Translations under genes and position numbers: made by a program
Shown here: in pieces, positions 10,285 to 19,424 of the stretch
Layout: every line of letters begins with the position of its first letter
Numbering within the stretch: position 1 is the stretch's first letter
Notes under the pieces: generated by a model
The model's database searches: none
The model's input: only the letters and a program-made list of their open reading frames with translations
What the model was told of the DNA's origin: nothing
Source of the DNA: Methylotenera versatilis 7
Lineage (GTDB): Bacteria; Pseudomonadota; Gammaproteobacteria; Burkholderiales; Methylophilaceae
Assembly: GCF_000799165.1 (NCBI RefSeq)
Contig: NZ_JUGF01000002.1
Span: forward strand, 682,001-746,000
DNA: 64,000 nucleotides
Direction of reading: 5' to 3'

Positions 10285-10902
10285 ATGAGTAAAGATTATA
10301 AACCTGCCGCACGCAAAAACAGCAGCAGCAAAGGCAGCCCATTTTTCACAGGCTTGTTAGTTGGATTGTTGCTGGGTGTTGGTTTGTCAGTTGGCTTAAC
10401 CATGTACATTCAAGGTTCTGACAGCCCTTTCAGCGACACTAAGGTAACCAGACCAAACAAGGACATGCTGTCTGAAAAACTGCCAAAACAAAAAATAGCC
10501 ACCGAAAGTGCTTTGCCGGCAGAAGAAAACCCTGATGCAGCGACCCAAAAGAAAACCGACGATCAATTCGATTTTTATACCATTCTGCCGGAAACCGAAA
10601 GTACGGTAACCGAGAAAGAAGTAAAAGATAATGCATTAACGGTCAAAAAAGATAGTTACTTTTTACAAATCGGTGCATTTCAAAATGAAGCCGATGCAGA
10701 CAATATGAAAGCAAAATTGGCTTTGCAAGGTTTTGAAGCGGTAGTGCAAACGGCCAGCATTCCAGAAAAAGGTGTTTGGCATCGCGTGCGCGTTGGGCCG
10801 TTGAGTGATATTGATCAAATCAATAAGATTAGAGGCGATTTAACCACAGGCGGCTTTAACACCGATTTAATTAAGGTGCATACTGAAACTAAAGCGCAAT
10901 AA
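10285..10902 (+). CDS. SPOR-domain cell-division/peptidoglycan-binding membrane protein (FtsN-like)
   Basis: This is a bitopic inner-membrane protein with a short basic cytoplasmic tail, one membrane helix (about residues 20-42, FFTGLLVGLLLGVGLSVGLTM) and a polar, low-complexity periplasmic linker. The C-terminal SPOR domain spans about residues 127-203 (SYFLQIGAFQNEADADNMK through VRVGPL). SPOR domains bind denuded septal glycan strands. The overall layout resembles FtsN, but the short linker does not let me separate FtsN from other SPOR proteins. It lies directly after argS, and dsbA follows 130 bases downstream. Confidence 0.85.
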   Translation: MSKDYKPAARKNSSSKGSPFFTGLLVGLLLGVGLSVGLTMYIQGSDSPFSDTKVTRPNKDMLSEKLPKQKIATESALPAEENPDAATQKKTDDQFDFYTILPETESTVTEKEVKDNALTVKKDSYFLQIGAFQNEADADNMKAKLALQGFEAVVQTASIPEKGVWHRVRVGPLSDIDQINKIRGDLTTGGFNTDLIKVHTETKAQ

Positions 10903-11034
10903 CTTGTCATAATAATCTGTCATCTTTTTAGCTTTATTAAGCGTTGTTAAAATTGCTTTATTGCCTCAAAAATTAACTGTGTTAAATAATCAAATTTTTA
11001 AATTAAATATTTCAAAGTAAATTAGGATCCATCC

Positions 11035-11691
11035 ATGAAAAAGTTTTTAAGTATATTAATGTTGTTGTTAAGCACTTCTGTTGCAGCCGAACCAAAACCA
11101 GGCGCAGAGTTTGATGCGGTCGCACAACAAATCAGCACTGACGTACCAGCCAAAATTGAAGTGATGGAAGTGTTTTGGTATGGCTGCATTCATTGTTACC
11201 AAATGGAAGCGCCTTTAAATGCTTGGGTTAAAAAATTACCAGCCGATGTTTATTTTAAACGCATGCCGGCACTACCACGTGCTGACTGGGCGCCGATGGC
11301 AAAAGCTTATTTCGCGATGGAAACGTTGGGCGTTCAAGAGAAATTACATACACAATTGTTTGATGCGATACATAAACAAAAAGTGTTAAACCCAACCGAT
11401 GAGAAAGCGACTATTGATTGGATTACCAAAGCTGGTGGTTTGGATAAAATCAAGGTAGAACAAGCGTTTAAATCATTCACAATCAATACCAACTTAAATC
11501 GCGCTGCCCAAATCTTCCGTGCATCTGGCGCAACTGGTGTACCAAGCCTGATTATTGATGGTAAATTCATTACATCCAGCAGTAGCAGCGGCGGCAATGC
11601 AGAAGCACTAAAAGTGGCTGATTATATTATTGAAAATGTACGTAAACAAAAAGCCAGCCAAACTACCCAAGCACCAGCTGCAAAAAAATAG
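11035..11691 (+). CDS. dsbA: Thiol:disulfide interchange protein DsbA
   Basis: This is a periplasmic oxidant that introduces disulfides into secreted proteins. An 18-residue signal peptide (KKFLSILMLLLSTSVAAE) is followed by the thioredoxin fold with active site FWYGCIHCYQME and the cis-proline loop TGVPSLIIDG. The active-site dipeptide is Ile-His rather than the usual Pro-His. The length of 218 residues is typical. The start at 11035 follows AGGATCC. In this organism its substrates may include cytochromes and MADH components, although MauA with six disulfides is thought to use MauD/MauE. It ends at an intrinsic terminator. Confidence 0.93.
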   Translation: MKKFLSILMLLLSTSVAAEPKPGAEFDAVAQQISTDVPAKIEVMEVFWYGCIHCYQMEAPLNAWVKKLPADVYFKRMPALPRADWAPMAKAYFAMETLGVQEKLHTQLFDAIHKQKVLNPTDEKATIDWITKAGGLDKIKVEQAFKSFTINTNLNRAAQIFRASGATGVPSLIIDGKFITSSSSSGGNAEALKVADYIIENVRKQKASQTTQAPAAKK

Positions 11692-11768
11692 TTCGGGCAT
11701 TTACCAAGTCAGAAGCGTTATAAAGCTACTATCTAAAAACTAGATTGGCCAATTTTGCATTAACCACT

Positions 11769-11800
11769 AACCCGCTGATGTTCACGCACAGCGGGTTCTT
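11769..11800 (+). terminator. Intrinsic terminator after dsbA
   Basis: A 9-bp stem AACCCGCTG/CAGCGGGTT (11769-11777 and 11789-11797) with an 11-base loop is followed by CTTTAT. It ends the argS-SPOR-dsbA run. Confidence 0.75.
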
Positions 11801-11823
11801 TATGCGCTAAACTTAACGCCAAT

Positions 11824-12645
11824 ATGCAAAAAATATTTATTACAGGTGCATCTAGCGGCATTGGCCAAGCATTGGCGTATAAATACGCAAAGCGCAATCA
11901 ACATACCGGCTGCATAATTGGACTCGCTGCTAGGCGAAGTGAGCACTTACAAGAATTGGCTGATAATTTACAAAGCCAATACAATACCACCTGTAGAATT
12001 TACCCTTTGGATGTTCGCGACAGTTTGGCATGTCAATTAGCTGCGCAAGATTTTATACAGCAATATGGCGCACCCAATATTGTCATTGCAAATGCAGGCG
12101 TCAGTCGCGGCACGCTCACAGAACTCCGAGAGGACATACCCGCTTTTCAAGCCGTGATGGACATTAATGTGATGGGCATGGTGCACACTTTTCAGCCATT
12201 CATTAAAGCAATGATTAATGCCGCAAAGCTTAACTCTGCAAACAGCAGTGAAACTGCACAATTAGTTGGTATTGCCAGCGTGGCGGGCATACGCGGCCTG
12301 CCGGGTGCAGGCGCTTATAGCGCAAGCAAAGCCGCTGCCATTAGTTATTTAGAAAGTTTACGGATAGAAATGGCCGCACAAAATATTGCTGTGACGACTA
12401 TAGCACCTGGTTATATTCGTACTGCGATGACGGATGTTAATCAATATAAAATGCCATTTTTAATGGATGCAGACATTGCCGCGACCAAGTTTGTGAATGC
12501 CATTGCAGCCAAGCGCCGCTTTGTAGTCATCCCCTGGCAAATGGGATTTGTCGCAAGACTGATGCGTTTTATCCCGCCATTTTTATGGGTTTGGGCAATG
12601 AAAAAAGCGCCACATAAGCCGCGACTTGACTGGGATTGGCTGTAA
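11824..12645 (+). CDS. Short-chain dehydrogenase/reductase
   Basis: This is an NAD(P)-dependent oxidoreductase of the classical SDR family. It shows the cofactor motif ITGASSGIGQ at the N terminus, the NAG motif (IANAGVSRG), a catalytic serine in IASVAG, the YSASKAA active-site Tyr/Lys and the IAPGYIRTAMT loop. The C-terminal hydrophobic stretch (about residues 235-262) could associate with membrane. At 273 residues it is complete. The substrate cannot be deduced. It is a single gene between the dsbA terminator and the pqi operon. Confidence 0.9.
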   Translation: MQKIFITGASSGIGQALAYKYAKRNQHTGCIIGLAARRSEHLQELADNLQSQYNTTCRIYPLDVRDSLACQLAAQDFIQQYGAPNIVIANAGVSRGTLTELREDIPAFQAVMDINVMGMVHTFQPFIKAMINAAKLNSANSSETAQLVGIASVAGIRGLPGAGAYSASKAAAISYLESLRIEMAAQNIAVTTIAPGYIRTAMTDVNQYKMPFLMDADIAATKFVNAIAAKRRFVVIPWQMGFVARLMRFIPPFLWVWAMKKAPHKPRLDWDWL

Positions 12646-12784
12646 TCCAGTTATCGTGTGTAAGGCTTAGCCGATTATGCCTTCCATGCTTTTGCGCGAA
12701 CATTCGCAACGATGACTTTTCTAAGCTATAGTTTGTATGAACGATTTAACTAGAGCGTGACTAAAATAACCTAAGCTTGTGCCC

Positions 12785-13405
12785 ATGCATGAAATATCCG
12801 ACCTGATTGCCTGTGAGCAATGCGATGCTGTTTTTCAAAAGCTATCTTTGGCTAACGGTGAAATTGCGCGCTGCACGCGCTGCGGTGCCGAGATGGATCG
12901 CAATGCCCAACAGCGGCGCAATCACCTGCTGCCATTAACCATAGCCAGTCTTATCATATTTGTGATTGCCAATACTTTCCCTATAGTGGAAATGGAATTG
13001 CAAGGTTTGCATAGCCAGACAACATTAATCGGCGCAGTTTTATCACTAGCTACTGAAGGTATTTCGATAGTGGCATTGCTGGTGCTGGCGACGACTATTT
13101 TGTTTCCGTTTATGCAGATGCTGATTTTGTTCTACCTATTAGTGCCATCCAGAAATCCCGATAACCCACTTGGTCATCGACCTGGTTTTAGCTTGTTAAT
13201 ACGTGTGATGCAGATGCTACGGCCTTGGGGCATGGTAGAAGTGTTTCTACTAGGCGTGCTAGTTGCACTCATCAAACTATCCAACATGGCAACTATTATC
13301 CCCGGCATCGCCTTGTGGGCATTCTGTATGCTGACCGTTATGCTCACCGTTGTGGTGTCGTTCAACCCGCGTTATCTGTGGCAACTGGAAGAGTCCGGAC
13401 AGTAA
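12785..13405 (+). CDS. pqiA: Paraquat-inducible protein A, first half-protein (LetA/PqiA family)
   Basis: This inner-membrane partner of an MCE lipid-transport system carries an N-terminal zinc ribbon (CEQCDAVF...CTRCGAEM) and about four membrane helices. E. coli PqiA has two such units in one ~417-residue chain. Here they are two genes, and this is the N-terminal-like one. A GTG at 12779 would add two residues. The second pqiA-like gene starts 5 bases after the stop, followed by pqiB and pqiC, so the four genes form one operon. The system probably moves phospholipids between inner and outer membranes. Confidence 0.88.
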   Translation: MHEISDLIACEQCDAVFQKLSLANGEIARCTRCGAEMDRNAQQRRNHLLPLTIASLIIFVIANTFPIVEMELQGLHSQTTLIGAVLSLATEGISIVALLVLATTILFPFMQMLILFYLLVPSRNPDNPLGHRPGFSLLIRVMQMLRPWGMVEVFLLGVLVALIKLSNMATIIPGIALWAFCMLTVMLTVVVSFNPRYLWQLEESGQ

Positions 13406-13409
13406 TAGC

Positions 13410-14141
13410 ATGCTGAAGACATATCGCAACATTGCCACGCAAGATACTGCAGATAACATGCATTTTAATACTGCCACCAGCATGGGTTTGTTATCTTGCC
13501 ATCAGTGCGGCAAACTATGGAAAGGCGCAGAGCAGGGCGAACGTTGTGGACACTGCAATGCCACGCTGCATATGCGTAAACCCGATAGTATTAACCGCAC
13601 TTGGGCACTGCTGATTGCAGCGTGCATTATGTATATTCCGGCCAATATGATGCCGGTGATGATTACGAGCACCTTTTTTGAATCGCATCAGGACACCATT
13701 CTGAGTGGCATTATCTTTTTCTGGGTGTCAGGAGAGTGGGGCTTGGCGGCCGTGGTTTTTATCGCCAGCTTTCTGGTACCTTTGCTTAAACTCGCATCAT
13801 TGTTTATATTGGTCATCAGCGCGCAGCAGAAAAGCCCTTGGCGGCAACTGGAACGCGCTAAATTATATCGTATGATAGAACTGATTGGGCGCTGGTCCAT
13901 GCTGGACGTATTCGTCGTCTCATTGCTGGTCGGTTTAGTGCAATTGCAAGGATTTGCCCAGATAACCGCAGGTATAGGTATAGTGGCTTTTGGCGCAGTA
14001 GTGGTGTTAACCATGCTGGCTTCGATTAGCTTCGATCCGCGCCTGATTTGGGATACTGAAACTTCTCATAACGATGCACCACAGATTGCAATATCTGAAA
14101 TCACCAGTACTGGCATTGCCGCAGCACAAGAAAGCACATAA
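13410..14141 (+). CDS. pqiA: Paraquat-inducible protein A, second half-protein
   Basis: This is the second PqiA-type unit, with zinc ribbon CHQCGKLW...CGHCNATLH (about residues 31-53) followed by about four membrane helices and a short polar C-terminal tail. I use the start at 13410 (MLKTYRN). The open frame extends to 13350 but would then overlap the previous gene by 56 bases. Its last base is the first base of the pqiB start codon (TAATG overlap), which indicates tight coupling. The split relative to the fused E. coli protein looks natural, since both halves keep intact ribbons and helices. Confidence 0.87.
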   Translation: MLKTYRNIATQDTADNMHFNTATSMGLLSCHQCGKLWKGAEQGERCGHCNATLHMRKPDSINRTWALLIAACIMYIPANMMPVMITSTFFESHQDTILSGIIFFWVSGEWGLAAVVFIASFLVPLLKLASLFILVISAQQKSPWRQLERAKLYRMIELIGRWSMLDVFVVSLLVGLVQLQGFAQITAGIGIVAFGAVVVLTMLASISFDPRLIWDTETSHNDAPQIAISEITSTGIAAAQEST

Positions 14142-15772
14142 TGAGCGAAGAAGAAATTAAACAAAACTCTACGGCCAGCTTCCCTTCACCAAAGCGTGAG
14201 CGTCAACGTGACTGGTTACCATCGCTGGTGTGGCTGATTCCAATTCTTGCCGCCATAATCGGTATCGCGCTTATGGTAAAAATTCTGGTTGATCGCGGCC
14301 CAGTTATCACAATCTCATTCCGTACTGCTGAAGGTTTAGAAGCGGGTAAAACCAAGGTGAAATACAAAGAAGTTGATATTGGTGAAGTGCAGACTATCAC
14401 GCTAAGTAAAGACCGCTCACAAGTGTTGGTAAGCGTACAATTATCCAAAAATGCTGAAAGTTTCACTGCCGTAGACACGCACTTTTGGGTGGTGAGGCCA
14501 AGACTAGGTGCTTCTGGCATTTCCGGGTTAGGTACCTTACTATCGGGTGCCTATATCGGCGCAGATGCGGGAACCTCAGAAGACACGACCAAAAAATTTA
14601 CCGGCTTGGAAGTGCAACCCACGGTTACGCGCGATGCTTCGGGTAAGCAGTTTAAGCTGCATGCAGACGACCTGGGCTCGCTGGATGTAGGTTCGCCTAT
14701 ATTCTACCGCCGCATCAAAGTTGGTCAGGTGTCCGCATATGATCTGGATGCAGACGGCAAGGGCGTCACGCTACGTGTCTTTATTAATACGCCATATGAT
14801 AAATTCGTTGGTACGAATACACGTTTCTGGCATGCCAGCGGATTAGATATTCAAGTCAATTCTGGCGGGTTTAAAGTGAATACACAATCGCTGGCTACTG
14901 TGATTCTGGGTGGATTGGCATTTCAATCGATAGATGATAGCCCTGGCACACTGTCCAAGGAAGGCACGACATTTTTATTAGCCCAGAACCAAAGCCAGGC
15001 ATTTCAAGAGCCAGATGGTCGCTCCCTCACCGCAGTGCTACACTTTAATCAATCGGTACGCGGTCTAACACCTGGTGCAACGGTCGATTTCCGCGGTGTC
15101 GTGTTGGGTGAGGTTAAATCGGTAGGCATTGAATACGATCCTAAACGCCGTGAATTCGATATGCCTGTGGTTATTGAGATTTATCCAGCAAGGTTGGGAC
15201 GTAAGTTTGCCAAAGATCAAGCTCAGTCACCTTACACACAACAGCAACGAATTCAGTTTATGGTCAGTCGTGGCTTACGTGCGCAGTTGCGTACTGGTAA
15301 CTTGCTCACTGGCCAACTTTATATTGCACTCGATTTCTTCCCGAAAGCGCCCAAGGTGACGATACAAGAAAGTGCACAGATTGAACTGCCAACACTCCCC
15401 AACGGGTTGGATGAGTTGCAGACGCAGATTTCCACCATTGCTACCAAACTCAGCAAAGTACCGTTTGAACAGATTGGTCAGGATTTGCAAAAATCATTGG
15501 CAACATTGAATAAGACCTTGAATAGTGCGGAAAAACTAGCGCAAACATTAAACCAGGATGTTGCGCCAGAAGTAGCCGCAGCCATGAAAGATGTACGAAA
15601 AACGCTGGACAATGCCGATCGCACATTGTCTGAAGATGCACCATTGCAGCAAGATTTACGGCAGACTCTGCAAGAGTTATCGCGCGCAGCAGCGTCTATG
15701 AAAGTACTAACCGATTATCTTGAGCAACATCCTGAGTCATTGATTCGCGGTAAAGCGCTAGATAATCCTTAA
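14141..15772 (+). CDS. pqiB: MCE-domain lipid-transport protein PqiB
   Basis: This is a periplasm-spanning protein anchored by one N-terminal helix (about residues 25-47). It has three MCE/MlaD domains, each recognisable by its core: GLEAGKTKVKYKEVDIGEV, SLDVGSPIFYRRIKVGQV and GLTPGATVDFRGVVLGEV. A long C-terminal region (about residues 420-535) is predicted helical and coiled-coil. In E. coli PqiB this forms a hexameric syringe bridging towards the outer membrane. At 543 residues with three MCE domains it matches PqiB rather than the seven-domain LetB (YebT). It lies between pqiA and pqiC. Confidence 0.93.
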   Translation: MSEEEIKQNSTASFPSPKRERQRDWLPSLVWLIPILAAIIGIALMVKILVDRGPVITISFRTAEGLEAGKTKVKYKEVDIGEVQTITLSKDRSQVLVSVQLSKNAESFTAVDTHFWVVRPRLGASGISGLGTLLSGAYIGADAGTSEDTTKKFTGLEVQPTVTRDASGKQFKLHADDLGSLDVGSPIFYRRIKVGQVSAYDLDADGKGVTLRVFINTPYDKFVGTNTRFWHASGLDIQVNSGGFKVNTQSLATVILGGLAFQSIDDSPGTLSKEGTTFLLAQNQSQAFQEPDGRSLTAVLHFNQSVRGLTPGATVDFRGVVLGEVKSVGIEYDPKRREFDMPVVIEIYPARLGRKFAKDQAQSPYTQQQRIQFMVSRGLRAQLRTGNLLTGQLYIALDFFPKAPKVTIQESAQIELPTLPNGLDELQTQISTIATKLSKVPFEQIGQDLQKSLATLNKTLNSAEKLAQTLNQDVAPEVAAAMKDVRKTLDNADRTLSEDAPLQQDLRQTLQELSRAAASMKVLTDYLEQHPESLIRGKALDNP

Positions 15773-15864
15773 AAATAATCAGTAGGTCTAAACAACTAAA
15801 CCCACGCAAAAGGCATTAATGCCGTTTTATATGGAAAAAGTAACAGGTAAATGGAAAAAATCAG

Positions 15865-16506
15865 ATGAATTTCACCAAATATACAGTGTTAATGTTGGTA
15901 TTGACGGCTATGTTAACCGCCTGCGCAACAACCACAACAACCGTGCGTTTTTATACCTTAGCCAATAACACCCCAGCAAAAAATCCAGCTGCAAACTTGC
16001 CTACCAACGCGCCAATTGCCATTGAGGTTTTACCAGTAAAGGTGTCAGAACGCTTAAAACGGCCACAGCTAGTGATTACCACCAACAACTCTTCTCAACT
16101 GAAGATTCTGGAACAGGACCGCTGGTCTTCATCATTCAATGACGAACTGCAGGATGCTTTTGTCGGCGGCATCACAAGCCAGTTAAATGCTATAGATATT
16201 TCACGTGGTGGTCGTACAGAAAATCAGCCGACTTATCGCATTGCCATTGGGTTACAGCAATTTAATGCTACACCAGGTGAGCAGGTACAAGCCAATTTTG
16301 GCTGGACAATTACGCGTCTAGATGCTGGTGCAGGTTCTGCTGACAAGCGTACGCTATCGTGCCAAGCCGCTATCAGCAAAACGGTAGGGAACGACGTAGA
16401 TGCTGTTGTAAAAGGCGTGCAAGGAGCGGTGGCAGATGTAATACAGGCAATTTCTGTAAATGTCAGCAGTCTTAATAGAGGTGAAGAGGTTAAATGCAGT
16501 AGCTAA
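15865..16506 (+). CDS. pqiC: Outer-membrane lipoprotein PqiC (ABC-type transport auxiliary, DUF330)
   Basis: A lipoprotein signal peptide ends in the lipobox LTAC (Cys at about residue 20), with no Asp at +2, consistent with outer-membrane sorting. The body contains the family features VRFYTLAN, IAIEVLPVKVSERLKRPQLV and DRWSSSFNDELQDAF. PqiC sits on the outer membrane over the PqiB channel exit. At 213 residues it is slightly longer than E. coli PqiC. It closes the pqi operon, 92 bases after pqiB, and is followed by a strong terminator. Confidence 0.88.
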   Translation: MNFTKYTVLMLVLTAMLTACATTTTTVRFYTLANNTPAKNPAANLPTNAPIAIEVLPVKVSERLKRPQLVITTNNSSQLKILEQDRWSSSFNDELQDAFVGGITSQLNAIDISRGGRTENQPTYRIAIGLQQFNATPGEQVQANFGWTITRLDAGAGSADKRTLSCQAAISKTVGNDVDAVVKGVQGAVADVIQAISVNVSSLNRGEEVKCSS

Positions 16507-16531
16507 TGCAAAATCAAATATGTGCCCAATA

Positions 16532-16563
16532 AAAAAGGCTAACGCATTGTTAGCCTTTTTTAT
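16532..16563. terminator. Bidirectional intrinsic terminator between pqiC and ettA
   Basis: A 12-bp stem AAAAAGGCTAAC/GTTAGCCTTTTT (16532-16543 and 16549-16560) with loop GCATT carries U-runs in both directions. It lies between convergent genes. Confidence 0.85.
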
Positions 16564-16616
16564 TATTCAGCAACTGCAATTACCATGCAGGTTAAGTAAT
16601 CGTTTAATACTTAAAT

Positions 16617-18281
16617 CTAGCGAGTAATTGGCTTATAACGAATGCGTTTAGGTTTAGCGCCTTCTTCACCCAAACGTTTGCGTTTATCCGCTTCGTATTC
16701 CTGATAATTACCGTTAAAGAATGTCCATTGCGATTCACCTTCTGCCGCCAAAATATGCGTGGCGATACGGTCTAAGAACCATCTATCATGGGAAATCACC
16801 AACACACAACCTGCAAACTCCAGCAACGCATCTTCCAGCGCACGCAGGGTTTCCACATCCAAGTCGTTTGATGGCTCATCTAGTAGTAACACATTGCCGC
16901 CGGAAATCAGTGTTTTAGCCAAGTGCAAGCGTCCGCGTTCACCGCCAGAAAGTTGACCAACGATTTTTTGCTGGTCGCCGCCTTTAAAGTTGAAGCGACC
17001 AATATAAGCGCGCGATGGCGTCTCATAACGACCAACCGTTAAGATATCTGAACCGCCTGAAATCTCATCAAATACGGTTTTGGCATCACTTAACGAATCA
17101 CGACTTTGGTCTACATAAGCCATTTTGACCGTCTGGCCGATTTTCACTTCGCCGCTATCTGGCTGCTCTTTACCCGTAATCATTTTAAATAGCGTCGATT
17201 TACCCGCGCCGTTCGGGCCGATAATACCGACAATCGCGCCAGCTGGAATACTGAAGCTCAAGTTATCAATCAATAAACGGTCTTGAAAGGCTTTACTTAC
17301 GCCATTAAATTCAATCACTTGGTCGCCCAAACGCTCACCGGCAGGAATAAAAATCTCCTGCGTTTCGTTACGTTTCTGGTATTCGGCACTGGCTAGTTCT
17401 TCATAACGTGCGATACGAGATTTACTTTTGGCCTGACGTGCTTTCGGGTTTTGGCGCACCCATTCCAATTCCGTGTTTAAGGCTTTACGGCGTGATGACT
17501 CTTGCGATTCCTCAAGTGCCAAACGTGCTTGTTTTTGGTCTAACCAGCTAGAGTAATTGCCTTTCCAAGGGATACCATGCCCGCGATCAAGCTCTAAAAT
17601 CCACTCGGCTGCATTATCAAGGAAGTATCTATCATGCGTTACCGCTACGACTGTACCTGTAAATCGTACTAAAAATTGCTCTAACCATTCCACAGATTCT
17701 GCATCCAGATGGTTGGTTGGCTCGTCTAGCAGCAACATATCGGGTTTTGATAATAGCAATTTACACAAGGCTACACGGCGTTTTTCACCACCAGATAATG
17801 GGCCGATTTTTGCATCCCAAGGCGGTAAACGCAGCGCATCAGCGGCAATCTCTAACTGTGTGCTTAAATCTGACCCGCTGGCAGCGATAATATTTTCCCA
17901 CTTGGCTTGTTCTTCCGCCAGTTTGTCAAAATCGGCATCTGGCTCTGTATAAGCCGCGTATACAGCCTCTAACATTGCCTGCGCCTGCATCACCTCACCC
18001 ATGCCGCTTTCTACTTCTTCACGCACGGTTTTTTCTGCGTCAAGCTGCGGTTCTTGTGGCAAATAGCCAATCGTCATATTCGGCTGCCATTGCACTTCGC
18101 CTTCAAACTCTTTATCGGCATTCGCCATAATGCGCAATACAGTCGATTTACCGGAGCCATTTAAACCCAGCAAACCGATTTTTGCACCCGGGAAAAAAGA
18201 TAAAGAGATATCTTTGATGATTTGCCGTTTTGGCGGCACGATTTTGCTCACGCGGAGCATAGACATTACATATTGAGCCAT
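16617..18281 (-). CDS. ettA: Energy-dependent translational throttle protein EttA (ABC-F ATPase)
   Basis: EttA is a soluble ABC-F protein that binds the ribosomal E site and gates elongation according to ATP/ADP. Two nucleotide-binding domains are complete: Walker A GLNGSGKST and GPNGAGKST, signatures LSGGEKRR and LSGGERGR, Walker B LLLDEPTNHLD and LLLDEPSNDLD. They are joined by the charged linker. The family N terminus is MAQYV.SM.RVSK.VPPKR, so I start at 18281. An upstream in-frame GTG at 18290 is less likely. At 554 residues the length is normal. It is a single gene, convergent with pqiC. Confidence 0.95.
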   Translation of the reverse strand: MAQYVMSMLRVSKIVPPKRQIIKDISLSFFPGAKIGLLGLNGSGKSTVLRIMANADKEFEGEVQWQPNMTIGYLPQEPQLDAEKTVREEVESGMGEVMQAQAMLEAVYAAYTEPDADFDKLAEEQAKWENIIAASGSDLSTQLEIAADALRLPPWDAKIGPLSGGEKRRVALCKLLLSKPDMLLLDEPTNHLDAESVEWLEQFLVRFTGTVVAVTHDRYFLDNAAEWILELDRGHGIPWKGNYSSWLDQKQARLALEESQESSRRKALNTELEWVRQNPKARQAKSKSRIARYEELASAEYQKRNETQEIFIPAGERLGDQVIEFNGVSKAFQDRLLIDNLSFSIPAGAIVGIIGPNGAGKSTLFKMITGKEQPDSGEVKIGQTVKMAYVDQSRDSLSDAKTVFDEISGGSDILTVGRYETPSRAYIGRFNFKGGDQQKIVGQLSGGERGRLHLAKTLISGGNVLLLDEPSNDLDVETLRALEDALLEFAGCVLVISHDRWFLDRIATHILAAEGESQWTFFNGNYQEYEADKRKRLGEEGAKPKRIRYKPITR

Positions 18282-18401
18282 AGCAATCACTTACTAATTT
18301 GAAAGAATGAAAGCTTAACAGAAAGCAGGCTTAACCGGTAAGCAGGGCAGGTGCGTGTATGGGTATAATGCCATCTACTCAAATAGGCTTTAACAATCAT
18401 C

Positions 18402-18947
18402 ATGGCACTTAAATCTACCATCTATAAAATTGACCTGAACATTGCCGATATGGACAGGCAGTACTACGCGCAACATAGCTTAACGCTGGCCAAACACCCG
18501 TCAGAAACCGATGAGCGCGTGATGGTGCGACTGATTGGTTTTGCGCTGTATGCCACCGAAACGCTTATTTTTGGCAAAGGCTTAAGCGATGACGAAGAAC
18601 CTGATCTATGGCAGAAAGATCTGACTGGTGCGATTGAGCTGTGGATGGATGTTGGCTTACCGACAGAAAAGGATATTCGCAAAGCGGCAGGACGCGCCAA
18701 GCAAGTTATTGTCGTTTTATACGGTGGACGCATTGCCGATATGTGGTGGACACAAAACAGCAAAGCCGTATTGAAAATTAACAACTTAACGGTGATTAAC
18801 CTGCCAGAAACGCAAGAGCTGGCTGGCATTGCCAACAGAGGCATGCAAATAAGCTTAACGATTCAAGACAGGCAAATATTGGTAAGCCATGATAGTGGCA
18901 GCTTTGATATTACGCCAATTATTTTAAAAGAACCCAGCACTTACTAA
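18402..18947 (+). CDS. yaeQ: YaeQ family protein
   Basis: This is a 181-residue cytosolic protein with the family start MALKSTIYKIDLNIADMDR, the motif HPSETDERVMVRLIGFALYA, and the helix-rich middle EEPDLWQKDLTGAIELWMDVGLP. YaeQ has a PD-(D/E)XK-like fold, but its biochemical role is not established. It was reported to suppress rfaH defects in enterics. It is divergent from ettA and followed by a 477-base stretch with little coding content. Confidence 0.9.
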   Translation: MALKSTIYKIDLNIADMDRQYYAQHSLTLAKHPSETDERVMVRLIGFALYATETLIFGKGLSDDEEPDLWQKDLTGAIELWMDVGLPTEKDIRKAAGRAKQVIVVLYGGRIADMWWTQNSKAVLKINNLTVINLPETQELAGIANRGMQISLTIQDRQILVSHDSGSFDITPIILKEPSTY

Positions 18948-19424
18948 CACGTACTTACCGTGTAATCTGACAAACTTACAAGACATATATCGATAGCGTT
19001 AATGGATTCCATTTCTGAGACTCTCCAGCTTTGCACTTAGAGTACCCAGTTATTGAACACCAACATTTCACCATCCCAAGCACAGAAAGTCTTGATGGCG
19101 CGTTTTTTAGGCGCAATTTTTGAGTTGGCTTTTGAAGACTTCTGTTCAAAACGCAGTCCTAGCCACAGGCTCCCATTCAGAATGTCTGATATGAGCATTT
19201 AACCGTTGCTGTATTTTTTGTGCTGTTTTATGTAATGCAATTGGATGTTTTGAGCCAAAGTAGTTAACTCTCTCAAAAAAACAAAGGGTTCATCATGCGA
19301 TTTCTGTGTGGATGCTTTTTAAATTGTTCTATAAAACTTTTTAGTCGAGCAGTAGCATTAGTCATATTTCAGTCATGATAAAATCAAATAATGGTTAAAT
19401 TAAAAATGAACACAAAGCAGTCAA
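18948..19424. other. Low-content intergenic region with one short minus-strand ORF
   Basis: I see no RNA gene, repeat or clear terminator here. The only coding-like signal is a 53-codon minus-strand frame at 19037-19198, listed separately. The 3' third (about 19330-19420) is A/T rich and may hold the promoter of the YkgJ-family gene. Confidence 0.5.
19037..19198 (-). CDS. Possible 53-aa ORF or gene remnant
   Basis: An ATG (19198) to TAA (19037) frame encodes a peptide starting MLISDILNGSLWLGLRF and ending AWDGEMLVFNNWVL. Its composition (Trp, Gly and hydrophobic alternation plus a basic middle, KSSKANSKIAPKKRAIK) looks more protein-like than random. I see no good ribosome binding site and recognise no family. 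It could be the C-terminal relic of a longer gene. Confidence 0.25.
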   Translation of the reverse strand: MLISDILNGSLWLGLRFEQKSSKANSKIAPKKRAIKTFCAWDGEMLVFNNWVL

